A stretch of DNA of 64,000 bases from Ramlibacter agri (GCF_012927085.1 NZ_JABBFX010000001.1:1860001-1924000); one strand, 5' to 3'. Positions 9,235 to 18,144 are shown, counted from the stretch's first letter. The notes: generated by a model from the sequence alone, not told the origin. Numbers and translations are program-made.

Positions 9235-10311
9235 ATGCGACACTGGAAAACCCGCGGCCTCATGGCCATCCTCGTTCTGTCGCTCGGTGCGTGTGCATCG
9301 ACCGCGCCGACTTCGAGCCGCGAGGTGTTCTTTGCCGGGGGCACTTATGTCGGCGAGCCTGGCAAGCAAGTCATGCGCGGCGCCATGTACGTTGAACACC
9401 TGCGGCCGGCAAGAACGACGCAGCGCTATCCGCTCGTGCTCATCTCCGGCACGGGCCAGACCGCCGTGAACTGGATGACCACGCCGGATGGACGTCCCGG
9501 TTGGTCGGACTTCTTCCTGGCCCGCGGCTACGAGGTCTATTTGGTGGACCAGCCGGCACGCGGCCGCTCGGCGTGGATCGACGGCGTCGACGGGGAAGTG
9601 CGCAACCTGACCGCGGCGTCGATCGAGTCACTGTTCACGGTAGGCGGCAAGTGGCCGCAGGCAAGGTTGCACACTCAGTGGCCCGGCAGCGGTCGCCCGG
9701 GAGACCCCGCGTTCGACCAGTTCTACGCGAGCCAGGTTTCGTACCTTGCATCGGCACCGGAGACCCAGAGGCTTGCAAAAGCCGCGGGGACGGCGCTGCT
9801 CGATCGCATCGGGCCAGCGGTGCTGGTGACGCATTCGCAGTCCGGCCCGTTCGGCTGGGTCATCGCCGACGCTCGCCCTGGCCTGGTGAAGGGGATCGTC
9901 GCGCTCGAGCCGCAGGGCCCGCCCATCGAAGGCAAACGCCTCTTGTGGGGACTGACGGACATTCCCCTGACCTACGATCCGCCTGCAGCGAAAGCCAGCG
10001 ATCTCGAGCTGGAGCCTGGCTCTGCATCGCCGGATCCCGGCCTCAAGAGCTGCTGGCGCCAGAAGGGCAGTCCTCGGCAGCTTTCTCGCTTGGCCGGCAT
10101 TCCCGTTGTCGTCCTCGGGACCGAAGCCAGCTACCACGCCCAGTTCGACCACTGCGCCGTCCAGTGGCTGCAGCAGGCGGGTGTGGGAGCGGAATACCTG
10201 CGTCTGGAAGAACTCGGCATCCATGGGAACGGCCACATGATGATGCTGGAGAAGAACAGCGACGACATCGCCGCAGTGGTGTCCGGCTGGGTGGAGAAAG
10301 CGGTCCACTGA
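9235..10311 (+). CDS. Putative lipoprotein of the alpha/beta-hydrolase (esterase) superfamily
   Basis: A 358-residue protein with a lipoprotein signal: the lipobox VLSLGAC places the acylated Cys at residue 20. The following domain looks like an alpha/beta hydrolase: LVLISGTGQTAVNW is the oxyanion-hole region, and THSQSG at residues 199-204 gives Ser201 as candidate nucleophile in a non-canonical elbow (Thr instead of the first Gly, Ser instead of the last). A His near the C-terminus in LGIHGNGHMMM could complete the triad. GGAGGGAGC precedes ATG 9235. It is convergent with the LysR gene (28 bp apart). The substrate is unknown; an ester of an aromatic acid is a guess from context. Confidence 0.8.
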   Translation: MRHWKTRGLMAILVLSLGACASTAPTSSREVFFAGGTYVGEPGKQVMRGAMYVEHLRPARTTQRYPLVLISGTGQTAVNWMTTPDGRPGWSDFFLARGYEVYLVDQPARGRSAWIDGVDGEVRNLTAASIESLFTVGGKWPQARLHTQWPGSGRPGDPAFDQFYASQVSYLASAPETQRLAKAAGTALLDRIGPAVLVTHSQSGPFGWVIADARPGLVKGIVALEPQGPPIEGKRLLWGLTDIPLTYDPPAAKASDLELEPGSASPDPGLKSCWRQKGSPRQLSRLAGIPVVVLGTEASYHAQFDHCAVQWLQQAGVGAEYLRLEELGIHGNGHMMMLEKNSDDIAAVVSGWVEKAVH

Positions 10312-10339
10312 GCCGGGAGACCGGCATCCCCGCCGCGTC

Positions 10340-11233
10340 TCACCGATGCGCGGCGGCGCGCCGGATCATGTCGCAGAAGTATTCGCCGGCCGGCGTCAGC
10401 GGCAGCGAGGCACGGCGCACCACGGTGATGGGCGGCGCCTGCAGCTTCTCGCCGACGTCGATGCGCTGCAGCAGCCCGGCGAAGGGCGCCGAGTGTTCCC
10501 ACTGCACCGGCAGCATCATCAGCAGGTCCGAATAGGCGACGATGAAGAAGAAGGTCAGCGCCGAATGCGCCTGCACCACGATGCGCGGCGGGGCCAGGCC
10601 GCGGCTCGCGAACACAGGTGTCAGTTCGTCCTCGGCGCGGTGCGTGACGGAGGTGGTGACCCACTCGGCATCCACCAGCTCGGCCAGCGAGCGCGCGCCG
10701 GCCAGCGGGTGCCCCTTGCGCGCCAGCACCACGCGTTCGTTGTCGAACAGCTTTTCCACCGTGAGTTCGCCGGTCGGCTCGTCGTAGGACGGGCCGATGT
10801 AGAAGTCCAGCGTGCCGTCGATCAGCTCGCGTTCCACGCGCGGCAGCACGGCGTCGATCACTTCCAGCTGCACGTTGGGAAAGCGCTGGCGGAAAGGCCG
10901 CAGCGCGCCCGGCAGCAGCGCCATGTGCGCGCCGCTCGAAAGGCAGATGCGCAGGTGGCCGTGGCGCTCGCCCTTCAGCTGGTCGATCTCGTCCTGCGCG
11001 CGCCGCATCTCGCTGCGCAAGGCCTGCGCGCGGCGCAGGAAGACCTCGCCCATGGGCGTGAGTGTGACGCCGCGGGCGCGGCGCTCGAACAGCTCGGTGC
11101 CCAGTTCCTTCTCCAGCTCCTGGATGCTGCGTGTCATCGCTGGCTGCGCCAGCCCCAACTGCCGGGACGCCGCCCGCACGCTGCCCCGTTCGGCCACGGC
11201 CAGGAAGTCGCGGACCGTGTTCAACTTCATCAT
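10340..11233 (-). CDS. LysR-family transcriptional regulator
   Basis: About 297 residues. The N-terminal winged HTH reads DFLAVAERGSVRAASRQLGL followed by AQPAMTRSIQELEKELG, and the rest is the periplasmic-binding-protein-like co-inducer domain. I chose the ATG pair at 11233/11230 because MKLNTVRDFL is the usual LysR N-terminus; no good ribosome site is visible and an upstream start at 11287 is open. It is divergent from the FAD hydroxylase operon, the classic arrangement for a LysR activator of that operon. A perfect inverted repeat at 11242-11264, just upstream of its start, is a candidate binding site. Confidence 0.9.
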   Translation of the reverse strand: MMKLNTVRDFLAVAERGSVRAASRQLGLAQPAMTRSIQELEKELGTELFERRARGVTLTPMGEVFLRRAQALRSEMRRAQDEIDQLKGERHGHLRICLSSGAHMALLPGALRPFRQRFPNVQLEVIDAVLPRVERELIDGTLDFYIGPSYDEPTGELTVEKLFDNERVVLARKGHPLAGARSLAELVDAEWVTTSVTHRAEDELTPVFASRGLAPPRIVVQAHSALTFFFIVAYSDLLMMLPVQWEHSAPFAGLLQRIDVGEKLQAPPITVVRRASLPLTPAGEYFCDMIRRAAAHR

Positions 11234-11241
11234 GACTGATT

Positions 11242-11264
11242 CACATTCGCCAAATTCGAATGTG
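11242..11264. promoter_or_regulatory. Perfect inverted repeat, candidate LysR operator
   Basis: CACATTCG (11242-11249) and CGAATGTG (11257-11264) are exact complements around a 7-bp AT-rich spacer. Each arm contains ATTCG/CGAAT, and a further TTCGAAT occurs at 11278-11284. The repeat sits 9 bp upstream of the LysR start codon and about 120 bp upstream of the hydroxylase -10 element, suiting autorepression. Confidence 0.6.
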
Positions 11265-11351
11265 GGATTGTTTGGATTTCGAATCACTCACGCGCCCGTG
11301 GAAACCCGAACGCGGGTCCAGTGATAGCGCTTGAGCATCAGAAGCGCATTT

Positions 11352-11390
11352 CTGCCATCTTCTGGGATCGCTGATGCTTCCCTAGCATCC
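11352..11390 (+). promoter_or_regulatory. Shared catabolic promoter, copy 2 (FAD hydroxylase operon)
   Basis: CTGCCATCT (11352-11360), 21 nt, then CTAGCATCC (11382-11390) with -10 TAGCAT (11383-11388). The box continues as TCTGG, matching copies 1 and 5. GAGGA stands 7 nt before ATG 11424. Confidence 0.65.
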
Positions 11391-11423
11391 GCCCACCTTC
11401 GTTCCTGATCCCCGAGGACATCG

Positions 11424-13049
11424 ATGAACAAAACAAGCCTTTCGGTGCCGGTGCTGATCGTCGGCGCCGGGCCGGTCGGGCTGGCGCTGGCGATCGAGCT
11501 GGGGCAGCGCGGTATCGCCTGCCTGCTGGTCGAGCGCAACGACCGCGTCGGCTATGCGCCGCGCGCCAAGACCACCAACGTCCGCACCCGCGAGCACATG
11601 CGCCGCTGGGGCATCGCCAACCGGCTGCGCGACGCCTCGCCGCTGGGCGTGCAGTACCCGTCCAACGTGGTGTTCGTCACGCGGCTGGCCGGGCGCGAAC
11701 TGGCGCGCTTCGAGAACGCGATGTACTGCGCCCCCGGCCGCAACCCGCTGTACTCCGAGCACGCGCAATGGATCCCGCAGTACACGGTGGAGGAAGTGAT
11801 GCGCGAGCACGCGCAGTCGCTGCCCGGCGTGGACCTGCGCTTCAACTGCGAGATGACCGGCTTCACGCAGGATGGCGCCGGCGTCTCCGCGCAGGTGCGC
11901 GACAAGGCCAATGGCACGGACTTCACCGTGCAGGCGCAGTACCTGGTGGGCGCCGACGGCGCGCGCAGCGCGGTGCGCGACCTGATCGGCGCGCGCATGG
12001 AGGGCCAGTACGGCCTCTCGCGCAACTACAACATCGTGTTCCGCGCGCCCGGCCTGGCCGAGGCGCACAAGCACGGGCCGGCCATCATGTACTGGCAGCT
12101 CAATGGCGAACTGCCCAGCCTGATCGGCCCCATGGACAGCGGCGACAAGTGGTTCTTCATGCCCACCAAGGTGGAAGAGGGCGTGCGGCTCAACGACCTG
12201 GATGCCGCCGACCTGATCCGCAAGGCCACCGGAATCGACCTGCCCTACGAGATCCTCAGCAGCGACGAATGGGTGGCCAGCCGCCTCATCGCCAACAGCT
12301 ACCGCGACCGCCGCGTGTTCCTGGCGGGCGATGCCTGCCACCTGCATCCGCCCTTCGGCGGCTACGGCATGAACATGGGCGTGGCCGATGCGGTGGACCT
12401 GGGCTGGAAGCTGGCCGCGCTGCTGCAAGGCTGGGGCGGCCCGACGCTGCTGGAGAGCTACGAGGCCGAGCGTCGGCCGGTGCACCAGTGGGTGATCGCG
12501 GAAGCCGAGGCCAACCACGCCATCCTCAGCAACCACCTCGTGGCCGCGGGCCTGGAAGGCGACGGCCCCGAAGGCGAACGCCTGCGGCGTGAAGTCGGCG
12601 CGCGCATCGAGGCGACCAAGCTGCGCGAGTTCAACACCCTGGGCGTGGTGCTCGGCTACCGCTACGAGGATTCGCCGGCCATCGTCCCGGACGGCTCGAG
12701 CGCGCCGGCGCTGGACTTCATCAACTACGTGCCCAGCTCGCGCCCGGGCCACCTGGCGCCGCACGCCTGGCTGCATGACGGCAGCTCGCTGTACGACCAT
12801 TTCGGCGGCGGCTTCACGCTGCTCGCTTCGTCGGCCGCGGATGCGAAGGACCTCGAAGCGATCCGCCGCCAGGCCGGCGCGAACGGTGTGCCGCTCGCCG
12901 TGCTGCAACCCACGGAGGGCGGCATCGCCAACCTCTACCCCGCGCGCTACACGCTGGTGCGCCCGGACCAGCACGTGGCCTGGCGCGGCGACACCTGGCC
13001 GGCCGATGGCAGCGCGCTGCTGCGCCGGCTTTGCGGAATGCAGGCCTGA
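11424..13049 (+). CDS. FAD-dependent aromatic hydroxylase (MhpA/PheA-type)
   Basis: A 541-residue class A flavoprotein monooxygenase. The FAD Rossmann motif VLIVGAGPVGLALAIEL is at residues 9-25, the DG motif YLVGADGARSAVR lies near 173, and the GD motif VFLAGDACHLHPPFGGYGMN lies near 297. The C-terminal thioredoxin-like region is present, as in phenol, 3-hydroxyphenylpropionate and resorcinol hydroxylases. It would use NAD(P)H and O2 to add a ring hydroxyl group, making a catechol-type substrate for the dioxygenase encoded 14 bp downstream. It is first of a plus-strand operon running to 16985, divergent from the LysR gene, under copy 2 of the shared promoter. Confidence 0.9.
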   Translation: MNKTSLSVPVLIVGAGPVGLALAIELGQRGIACLLVERNDRVGYAPRAKTTNVRTREHMRRWGIANRLRDASPLGVQYPSNVVFVTRLAGRELARFENAMYCAPGRNPLYSEHAQWIPQYTVEEVMREHAQSLPGVDLRFNCEMTGFTQDGAGVSAQVRDKANGTDFTVQAQYLVGADGARSAVRDLIGARMEGQYGLSRNYNIVFRAPGLAEAHKHGPAIMYWQLNGELPSLIGPMDSGDKWFFMPTKVEEGVRLNDLDAADLIRKATGIDLPYEILSSDEWVASRLIANSYRDRRVFLAGDACHLHPPFGGYGMNMGVADAVDLGWKLAALLQGWGGPTLLESYEAERRPVHQWVIAEAEANHAILSNHLVAAGLEGDGPEGERLRREVGARIEATKLREFNTLGVVLGYRYEDSPAIVPDGSSAPALDFINYVPSSRPGHLAPHAWLHDGSSLYDHFGGGFTLLASSAADAKDLEAIRRQAGANGVPLAVLQPTEGGIANLYPARYTLVRPDQHVAWRGDTWPADGSALLRRLCGMQA

Positions 13050-13063
13050 AGGAGGACTTGAGC

Positions 13064-14005
13064 ATGACGACCACCCGCCGTGCCGGTGTCACCGGCGTCC
13101 ACTCGGTGAACCGCTTCGTGTTCTCCGTGCCCGATCTCGAGGCGGCGCGCCGCTTCTACACGGCCTTCGGCCTCGAAGTGCGCCAGGTCGGCGAACGCCT
13201 GGACCTGTACACCGCCGGCCATCCTCATTGCTGGGGCTCGGTGCACGCCAGCGGCGCGCCCAAGCACCTGGAATACGTGAGCTACGGCGTGTACGCCGAA
13301 GACCTGCCGGCGCTGCGCGAACGCATCGAGCGCCATGGCCTCGGCTGCGAGCCGCATCCGCTGTCCGACGGCAGCGGCCTGTGGCTGCGCAACCCGGACG
13401 GCACGCCGCTGCAACTGGTGGTGGCGCCCAAGGTGTCGCCGTCCGCGAAATCGCGGCCCAGCCCGCGTGCCAGCGTGGCGGCGGGGCAGGGCGCGGCCCC
13501 GGCGCGCAGCCAGGTGCAGCCGGTGCGCCCGCGTGCGCTGTCGCACGTGCTGTTCTTCACGCCGGACGTGGAGCGCATGCTGCGCTTCAGCACCGACATC
13601 CTGGGCCTGCGCCTGTCGGACCGCTCGCAGGACCTCATTGCCTTCCTGCATGGCGCGCACGGCAGCGACCACCACCTGGTGGCCTTCGCCAAGTCGCACG
13701 CGCCCGGCCTGCACCATTCCAGCTGGGACGTGGGCAGCCTCGACGACGTGGGCAGCGGCGCCGAGCAGATGCGCACCGCCGGCTTCGACCGCGGCTGGGG
13801 CCTGGGCCGCCATGTGCTGGGCTCCAACTACTTCCAGTACGTGCGCGATCCCTGGGGCAGCTACGCCGAGTACTCCTTCGACATCGACTTCGTGCCGCAC
13901 GACCTGGAGTGGCCGGCCGCCGACCACCCGCCGCACGACTCCCTTTACGTCTGGGGCCCCGCGGTTCCCGAAGACTTCATCACCAACCACGAGCAAGCAT
14001 CATGA
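13064..14005 (+). CDS. Two-domain extradiol ring-cleavage dioxygenase (VOC family)
   Basis: A 313-residue type I extradiol dioxygenase-like protein: two VOC domains (about 10-122 and 156-285) joined by an Ala/Ser/Pro-rich linker. Fe(II) ligand candidates in the second domain are His161 (ALSHVLFF), His218 (GLHHSSWDV) and Glu269 (SYAEYSFD), with the spacing of catechol 2,3-dioxygenases. It would cleave the ring of the hydroxylated intermediate between or next to hydroxyls. ATG 13064 has a strong AGGAGG site; its stop overlaps the FAA-hydrolase start (ATGA). The exact catecholic substrate is unknown. Confidence 0.88.
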   Translation: MTTTRRAGVTGVHSVNRFVFSVPDLEAARRFYTAFGLEVRQVGERLDLYTAGHPHCWGSVHASGAPKHLEYVSYGVYAEDLPALRERIERHGLGCEPHPLSDGSGLWLRNPDGTPLQLVVAPKVSPSAKSRPSPRASVAAGQGAAPARSQVQPVRPRALSHVLFFTPDVERMLRFSTDILGLRLSDRSQDLIAFLHGAHGSDHHLVAFAKSHAPGLHHSSWDVGSLDDVGSGAEQMRTAGFDRGWGLGRHVLGSNYFQYVRDPWGSYAEYSFDIDFVPHDLEWPAADHPPHDSLYVWGPAVPEDFITNHEQAS

Positions 14006-14862
14006 GACTGATCGCCTTCCTGAACGACCAAGGCCAACCCGCGCTGGGCGCCCGCGCCAGCGGCGACGAACTGCTGGACCTGAGCGCCGCCGGCGCGCCG
14101 GCCACGCTGGACGAAGTGCTGCGCCAGGGCGACGCTGGCTTTGCCGCGCTGCGCCAGGCCCTGGAGCGCGCTACCGTGCGCCGCCCGCTCGCCGGCCTGC
14201 GCTACCTGCCGCCGGTGCAGCAACCGGGCAAGGCCTTCGCCATCGGCCTGAACTACATGGACCACGCGGCCGAAAGCAAGTTCGACGTGCCGAAGGTGCC
14301 GGTGGTGTTCCCCCGCTATCCCTCGTCCTGGGTGGCGCACGGCCAGCCGCTGGTGCGGCCCCACGTCTCCACGCAGTTCGACTACGAAGCCGAACTGGTG
14401 GCCGTCATCGGCAAGGCCGGCCGCTACATCCCCAAGGAGCGCGCGCTGGAGCACGTGGCCGGCTACTCGATCTTCAACGATGGCTCCGTGCGCGACTACC
14501 AGCTGCGCACCAGCCAGTGGATGATGGGCAAGAACTTCGACGCCAGCGGCTCCTTCGGTCCCGAGTTCGTGACGGCCGATGAACTGCCGCCCGGCGCTTC
14601 GGGCCTGCGCATCCAGTGCCGCCTGAACGGCGAGACGCTGCAGGACGCGAACACGAAAAGCATGATCTTCGACGTCGCCACGCTGGTGGCGTCCTGCTCC
14701 GAGGCGATGGCGCTGCAGCCGGGCGACATCATCATCACCGGCACGCCGTCCGGCGTGGGCCTGGCGCGCAAGCCGCAGGTGTGGATGAAGCCCGGCGACA
14801 CCTGCGAGGTGGAGATCGAGCGCATCGGCATCCTGCGCAACGGCATCGTCGACGAGGCCTGA
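14002..14862 (+). CDS. Fumarylacetoacetate hydrolase-family protein
   Basis: A 286-residue FAH-fold protein. The GLNYMDHAAE segment, QFDYEAELVAVIGK (metal-binding Glu residues), YSIFNDGSVRDYQ and GDIIITGTPSGVG are family signatures. These enzymes hydrolyse, decarboxylate or isomerise 2-oxo-diene or acylpyruvate ring-cleavage products, which fits its position immediately after an extradiol dioxygenase (4-nt overlap). It is the expected third step of the meta-cleavage sequence encoded here: hydroxylase, dioxygenase, hydrolase/hydratase. Confidence 0.9.
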   Translation: MRLIAFLNDQGQPALGARASGDELLDLSAAGAPATLDEVLRQGDAGFAALRQALERATVRRPLAGLRYLPPVQQPGKAFAIGLNYMDHAAESKFDVPKVPVVFPRYPSSWVAHGQPLVRPHVSTQFDYEAELVAVIGKAGRYIPKERALEHVAGYSIFNDGSVRDYQLRTSQWMMGKNFDASGSFGPEFVTADELPPGASGLRIQCRLNGETLQDANTKSMIFDVATLVASCSEAMALQPGDIIITGTPSGVGLARKPQVWMKPGDTCEVEIERIGILRNGIVDEA

Positions 14863-14891
14863 ACCGGAATTGGTGGTGCGCCGCTGTTCGC

Positions 14892-14971
14892 TTTGAACGC
14901 AGAAGACGCAGAAACATCGCAGAAGGCGCGAAACAATTCATTGGCTTTCTTTTGCGGCTTCTGCGTTCAAG
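14892..14971. repeat. Long inverted repeat built of CGCAGAAG units
   Basis: TTGAACGCAGAAG (14893-14905) is exactly complementary to CTTCTGCGTTCAA (14958-14970). The left side carries successive CGCAGAA / CGCAGAAA / CGCAGAAGG units about 9-11 nt apart, the right side TTTTGCGGCTTCTGCG. It fills the 141-bp gap between the FAA hydrolase and the decarboxylase genes. A related element is at 63355-63448. It could act as a hairpin that trims or stabilises the transcript between the two operon halves. Confidence 0.65.
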
Positions 14972-15003
14972 ACCAGTAGCGCGCCCGCCAGCAAGGAGTA
15001 TTC

Positions 15004-16011
15004 ATGAACCAGCTCACGAAAATCTACGAACCGCCGCCGCTGCGCCTGATCGCGCTGGAGGAGCACTTCCTCTACGACGGCCTGCTGGAAACCTACGACG
15101 CGACCGACCGTGCGCTGCTCGCGCCCTCGCGCGTGCCCGGCCTCGACGAGGTCGGCGACCAGCGCATCGCCGAAATGGACCGCGCCGGCATAGACCTGCA
15201 GGTGCTGTCGCACACCAAGCCCGGCGCGCAGGAGATCGAGGACCCGGCGCAGGCCGCCTCGCTGGCGGCCGCCGCCAACGACTACCTGGCCGAAGCGGTG
15301 GCGCGCCATCCGGCGCGCTTCGCTGCCTTTGCCACGCTGTCCACCGGCGCGCCGCAGGCCGCCGCGGCCGAACTGGAACGCACGGTGCGCAAGCTGGGCT
15401 TCAAGGGCGCGATGATCAACGGCCACACGCGCGGCGCCTACCTGGACCAGCAGCGCTTCTGGCCGATCTTCGAGGCGGCCGAGGCGCTGGACGTGCCGAT
15501 CTACCTGCACCCGTCCAACCCGCATCCGCTGGTCTACGAGGCCTACTACAAGGACTTCCCGACCCTGGGCTTCGCGCCCTGGGGCTACGCGGTGGAGACC
15601 GGCACGCACGTGCTGCGGCTGATCCTGTCCGGCGTGTTCGACCGCTTCCCCGGCCTGCGCATGGTCATCGGGCACATGGGCGAGCTGCTGCCCTTCGCGC
15701 TGTGGCGCGCCGACGGCCGCCTGACGCCCAAGTACCCGCAGCTGAAGAAGTCGGTGCGCAACACCTTCCTGGACCACTTCAGCCTCACGACGGCTGGCGT
15801 GTTCTCCACGCCGGAGCTGATGTGCACGGCCAGCGTGGTCGGCTGGGACAACCTGCTGTTCTCGGTGGACTATCCCTTCGAATCGAACCTGGACGCGGTG
15901 CGCTGGTTCTCCAACCTGCCGATCGCCGAAAGCGACCGCGCCAAGGTGGCCCACCGCAATGCCGAGCGGGTGCTGAAGCTCGCGCCCACCGACCAGAAGC
16001 AAGCGCGATGA
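15004..16011 (+). CDS. Amidohydrolase-family (ACMSD-like) aromatic acid decarboxylase
   Basis: A 335-residue TIM-barrel metalloenzyme. LIALEEHFLYDG near residue 15 (metal-binding LEEHF), IYLHPSNPHP near 165, IGHMGELLPF near 222 and LLFSVDYPFES near 285 match the gamma-resorcylate / 5-carboxyvanillate decarboxylase group of the ACMSD family. It would remove CO2 non-oxidatively from a hydroxybenzoate. Together with the upstream hydroxylase and ring-cleavage genes this points to a carboxylated phenolic substrate. AAGGAG precedes ATG 15004. Its stop overlaps the Bug gene start by 4 nt. Confidence 0.87.
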   Translation: MNQLTKIYEPPPLRLIALEEHFLYDGLLETYDATDRALLAPSRVPGLDEVGDQRIAEMDRAGIDLQVLSHTKPGAQEIEDPAQAASLAAAANDYLAEAVARHPARFAAFATLSTGAPQAAAAELERTVRKLGFKGAMINGHTRGAYLDQQRFWPIFEAAEALDVPIYLHPSNPHPLVYEAYYKDFPTLGFAPWGYAVETGTHVLRLILSGVFDRFPGLRMVIGHMGELLPFALWRADGRLTPKYPQLKKSVRNTFLDHFSLTTAGVFSTPELMCTASVVGWDNLLFSVDYPFESNLDAVRWFSNLPIAESDRAKVAHRNAERVLKLAPTDQKQAR

Positions 16012-16985
16012 AAAGAAGCACCTTCCTCCTGTCCGCGGCCGCGGCTCTCGTGGCCGCCGCGTCGCCCGCGTTCGCGGCCGACAAGTTTCCGTCGCGGCCC
16101 GTGACCCTGGTCGTGCCCTTCACGCCCGGCAGCGGCAGCGACACCATTGCGCGGATCATCGCGCCCAGGCTGTCCGCGCGCTGGGGCCAGCCGGTGGTCG
16201 TGGAGAACAAGCCCGGCGCCAGCGGCAACATCGGCACGCTGTTCGCAGCGCGTGCGCCGGCCGATGGCCACACGCTGTTGATGGCGATCAACACGCACAC
16301 GATCACGCCGGCCATCTATCGCAACAACCTGCCTTACGACGCCGAGCGCGACTTCGCGCCCATCACCAAGCTGGCCGAAGCCAACTTCACGCTGGCCGTG
16401 AACCCGGCGCTGCCGGTGCAGGACATGAAGTCGCTGATCGCCTATGCCAAGGCGCACCCCGGCCGGCTGGACTACGCCTCGCCCGGCAACGGCACGCCGC
16501 ACCACATGGCGATGGAGCTGTTGAAGTCCACCTACGGCGTGTCGCTGGTGCACGTGCCGTACAAGGGCATCTCCGGCGCGATGACCGACCTCATGGGCGG
16601 CCAGGTGCAGCTGATGTTCGCCTCGGTGCCTTCGGTGCGCACGCAGGCGCAGGCCGGCAAGGTGCGGCTGATCGCGGTGACGGGCGATAAGCGCAGCAGC
16701 CAGATCCCGGACGTGCATACCTTCCGCGAACAGGGCTTCGCGGCCATGGACGCCATCGACGCCTGGTACGCCGTGCTGGCGCCGGCGCGCACGGCGCCCG
16801 ATCTCGTCCAGCGCCTGAACCACGACTTCGGCGAAGTGATGAACACCGAGGACGTCAAGGCGGAACTGGCGCGCCAGGGCCTGCAGGTGCGCACCGGCAC
16901 GCCCGCGCAGCTGGCCGACCTGATGCACCGCGACATCGCGCGCTGGCAGAAGGTGGTGGACAGCGCCGGCATCAAGGCCGACTGA
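16008..16985 (+). CDS. Bug-type (tripartite tricarboxylate transporter) periplasmic receptor
   Basis: A 325-residue receptor with a Sec signal peptide cleaved near SPAFA-ADKFP. PVTLVVPFTPGSGSDTIAR, VVENKPGASGNIG and GTPHHMAMELL are the Bug-family marks. Such proteins bind carboxylates in the periplasm and hand them to TctAB-type permeases; no tctA or tctB occurs in the window. The start overlaps the decarboxylase stop (ATGA), tying it to that operon, so its ligand is plausibly the aromatic acid degraded there. A strong terminator follows. Confidence 0.92.
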   Translation: MKRSTFLLSAAAALVAAASPAFAADKFPSRPVTLVVPFTPGSGSDTIARIIAPRLSARWGQPVVVENKPGASGNIGTLFAARAPADGHTLLMAINTHTITPAIYRNNLPYDAERDFAPITKLAEANFTLAVNPALPVQDMKSLIAYAKAHPGRLDYASPGNGTPHHMAMELLKSTYGVSLVHVPYKGISGAMTDLMGGQVQLMFASVPSVRTQAQAGKVRLIAVTGDKRSSQIPDVHTFREQGFAAMDAIDAWYAVLAPARTAPDLVQRLNHDFGEVMNTEDVKAELARQGLQVRTGTPAQLADLMHRDIARWQKVVDSAGIKAD

Positions 16986-17002
16986 TTTCGCTTTCCCCAA
17001 TG

Positions 17003-17032
17003 AAAAGGGCGCCGCAACTGCGGCGCCCTTTT
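17003..17032. terminator. Bidirectional Rho-independent terminator
   Basis: AAAA, GGGCGCCGC (17007-17015), loop AACT, GCGGCGCCC (17020-17028), TTTT. The A-tract/T-tract symmetry lets it serve both the Bug gene on the plus strand and the porin gene on the minus strand, which converge here. Confidence 0.9.
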
Positions 17033-17045
17033 GCCTTTGCAGGCC

Positions 17046-18086
17046 TCAGAAGAAATGCATCACGCCGACCTGGAAGCCGGTGGTGTCCTGGCCCGCGCCA
17101 GGGCCTGCGGGGCCCAGCGCGGCCTGTTCGGCGATCGCCGGGCCCATGCGGAAGGCGGCGGTGCCGTCGTTCGCCAGCCGCGCCACGTTCACGAACAGCT
17201 GCGTGCGCTTGGACAGGTAGTACCAGTAGCCGGCGCCCATCAGCGAGGCATCGGCATTCGGCGCGCTGCGGTGCAGGTAGGAAGCGCGGATCTGGCCCGC
17301 GCCCACCGGCACGGCAACGCCGACCAGGTAGCCCTTCGCATGCGGCACGCCTTCGGTGCTGTTGGTCTGGTACTGGCCGCTCAGGCGCAGCACGCCGAAG
17401 TCGTAGGCACCCGCGAAGGACGCGGTGCGGCTCGCCCTGCCGCCACCGGCCAGGCCCACGGAGGCCGCGGAGGTGAGCGTGTTCTCGTAGAAGGCGCCGG
17501 CGTAGACCGGGCCGTTCTCGAAGTCGACGTTGAGCGCCGTGGCGCGGCCGGTCGGCTGGCCTTCGCCGGCGGCGTAGTAGGCGCGGCCGCTCAGCCCGGC
17601 GAAGGTGGGCGTGAGGTATTGGATGGCGTTGTCGTAGCGCAGCGTGTAGCCGCGTGCGCCCTGCAGCAGGTAGGGCTGGCCGCCGGGCCCGAAGCGCTGG
17701 AAGGGGTCGGCGCGCAGCGATTGCCACAGGCCCGGCGCCCACTGGCTTCCCAGCTGCACCGAACCCCAGTTGCCGTTGCCCAGGCCCACGTAGGACTCGC
17801 GGCTGAACACCTGCGTGGTGCTGGTGAGCGCGCCGCTATCCACCTGGAAGCCCGATTCGAGCTTGAAGTAGGCGCGCAGTCCGCCGCCGAGGTCTTCCAC
17901 GCCGCGCATGCCCCACAGCGAAGCATCGCTGGTCAGCACGTTGAGGCGCGAGGCGCTGCGGGTCGGCGTGCTGCTGAAGTGCAGGGATTCGGCGCTGATG
18001 TTCAGGCGTCCATACAGCGTGACGGACGATTGCGCGGCGGCCGCAAGCGGCAAGGCGATGGCGGCGGCGAGCACGGTTCTTTTCAC
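17046..18086 (-). CDS. General (Gram-negative, porin_4-type) outer-membrane porin
   Basis: 346 residues from GTG 18086, which follows a GGAGGAGAC site by 5 nt. A signal peptide (MKRTVLAAAIALPLAAAAQ when GTG is read as Met) precedes SSVTLYGRLNISAE, the conserved first strand of betaproteobacterial porins. WGMRGVEDLGGGLRAYFKLE, FSRESYVGLG and the C-terminal strand ending in Phe-Phe (GVMHFF) are characteristic of a 16-strand beta barrel. It probably admits the aromatic substrate across the outer membrane. It follows the Rieske gene by 122 bp and has its own copy 6 of the shared promoter. Confidence 0.93.
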   Translation of the reverse strand: MKRTVLAAAIALPLAAAAQSSVTLYGRLNISAESLHFSSTPTRSASRLNVLTSDASLWGMRGVEDLGGGLRAYFKLESGFQVDSGALTSTTQVFSRESYVGLGNGNWGSVQLGSQWAPGLWQSLRADPFQRFGPGGQPYLLQGARGYTLRYDNAIQYLTPTFAGLSGRAYYAAGEGQPTGRATALNVDFENGPVYAGAFYENTLTSAASVGLAGGGRASRTASFAGAYDFGVLRLSGQYQTNSTEGVPHAKGYLVGVAVPVGAGQIRASYLHRSAPNADASLMGAGYWYYLSKRTQLFVNVARLANDGTAAFRMGPAIAEQAALGPAGPGAGQDTTGFQVGVMHFF

Positions 18087-18144
18087 AGGGTCTCCTCCAG
18101 GGTTGTGGATCGGGTTTTCGCTGGGAGCGAAGCACCGGGACCGA

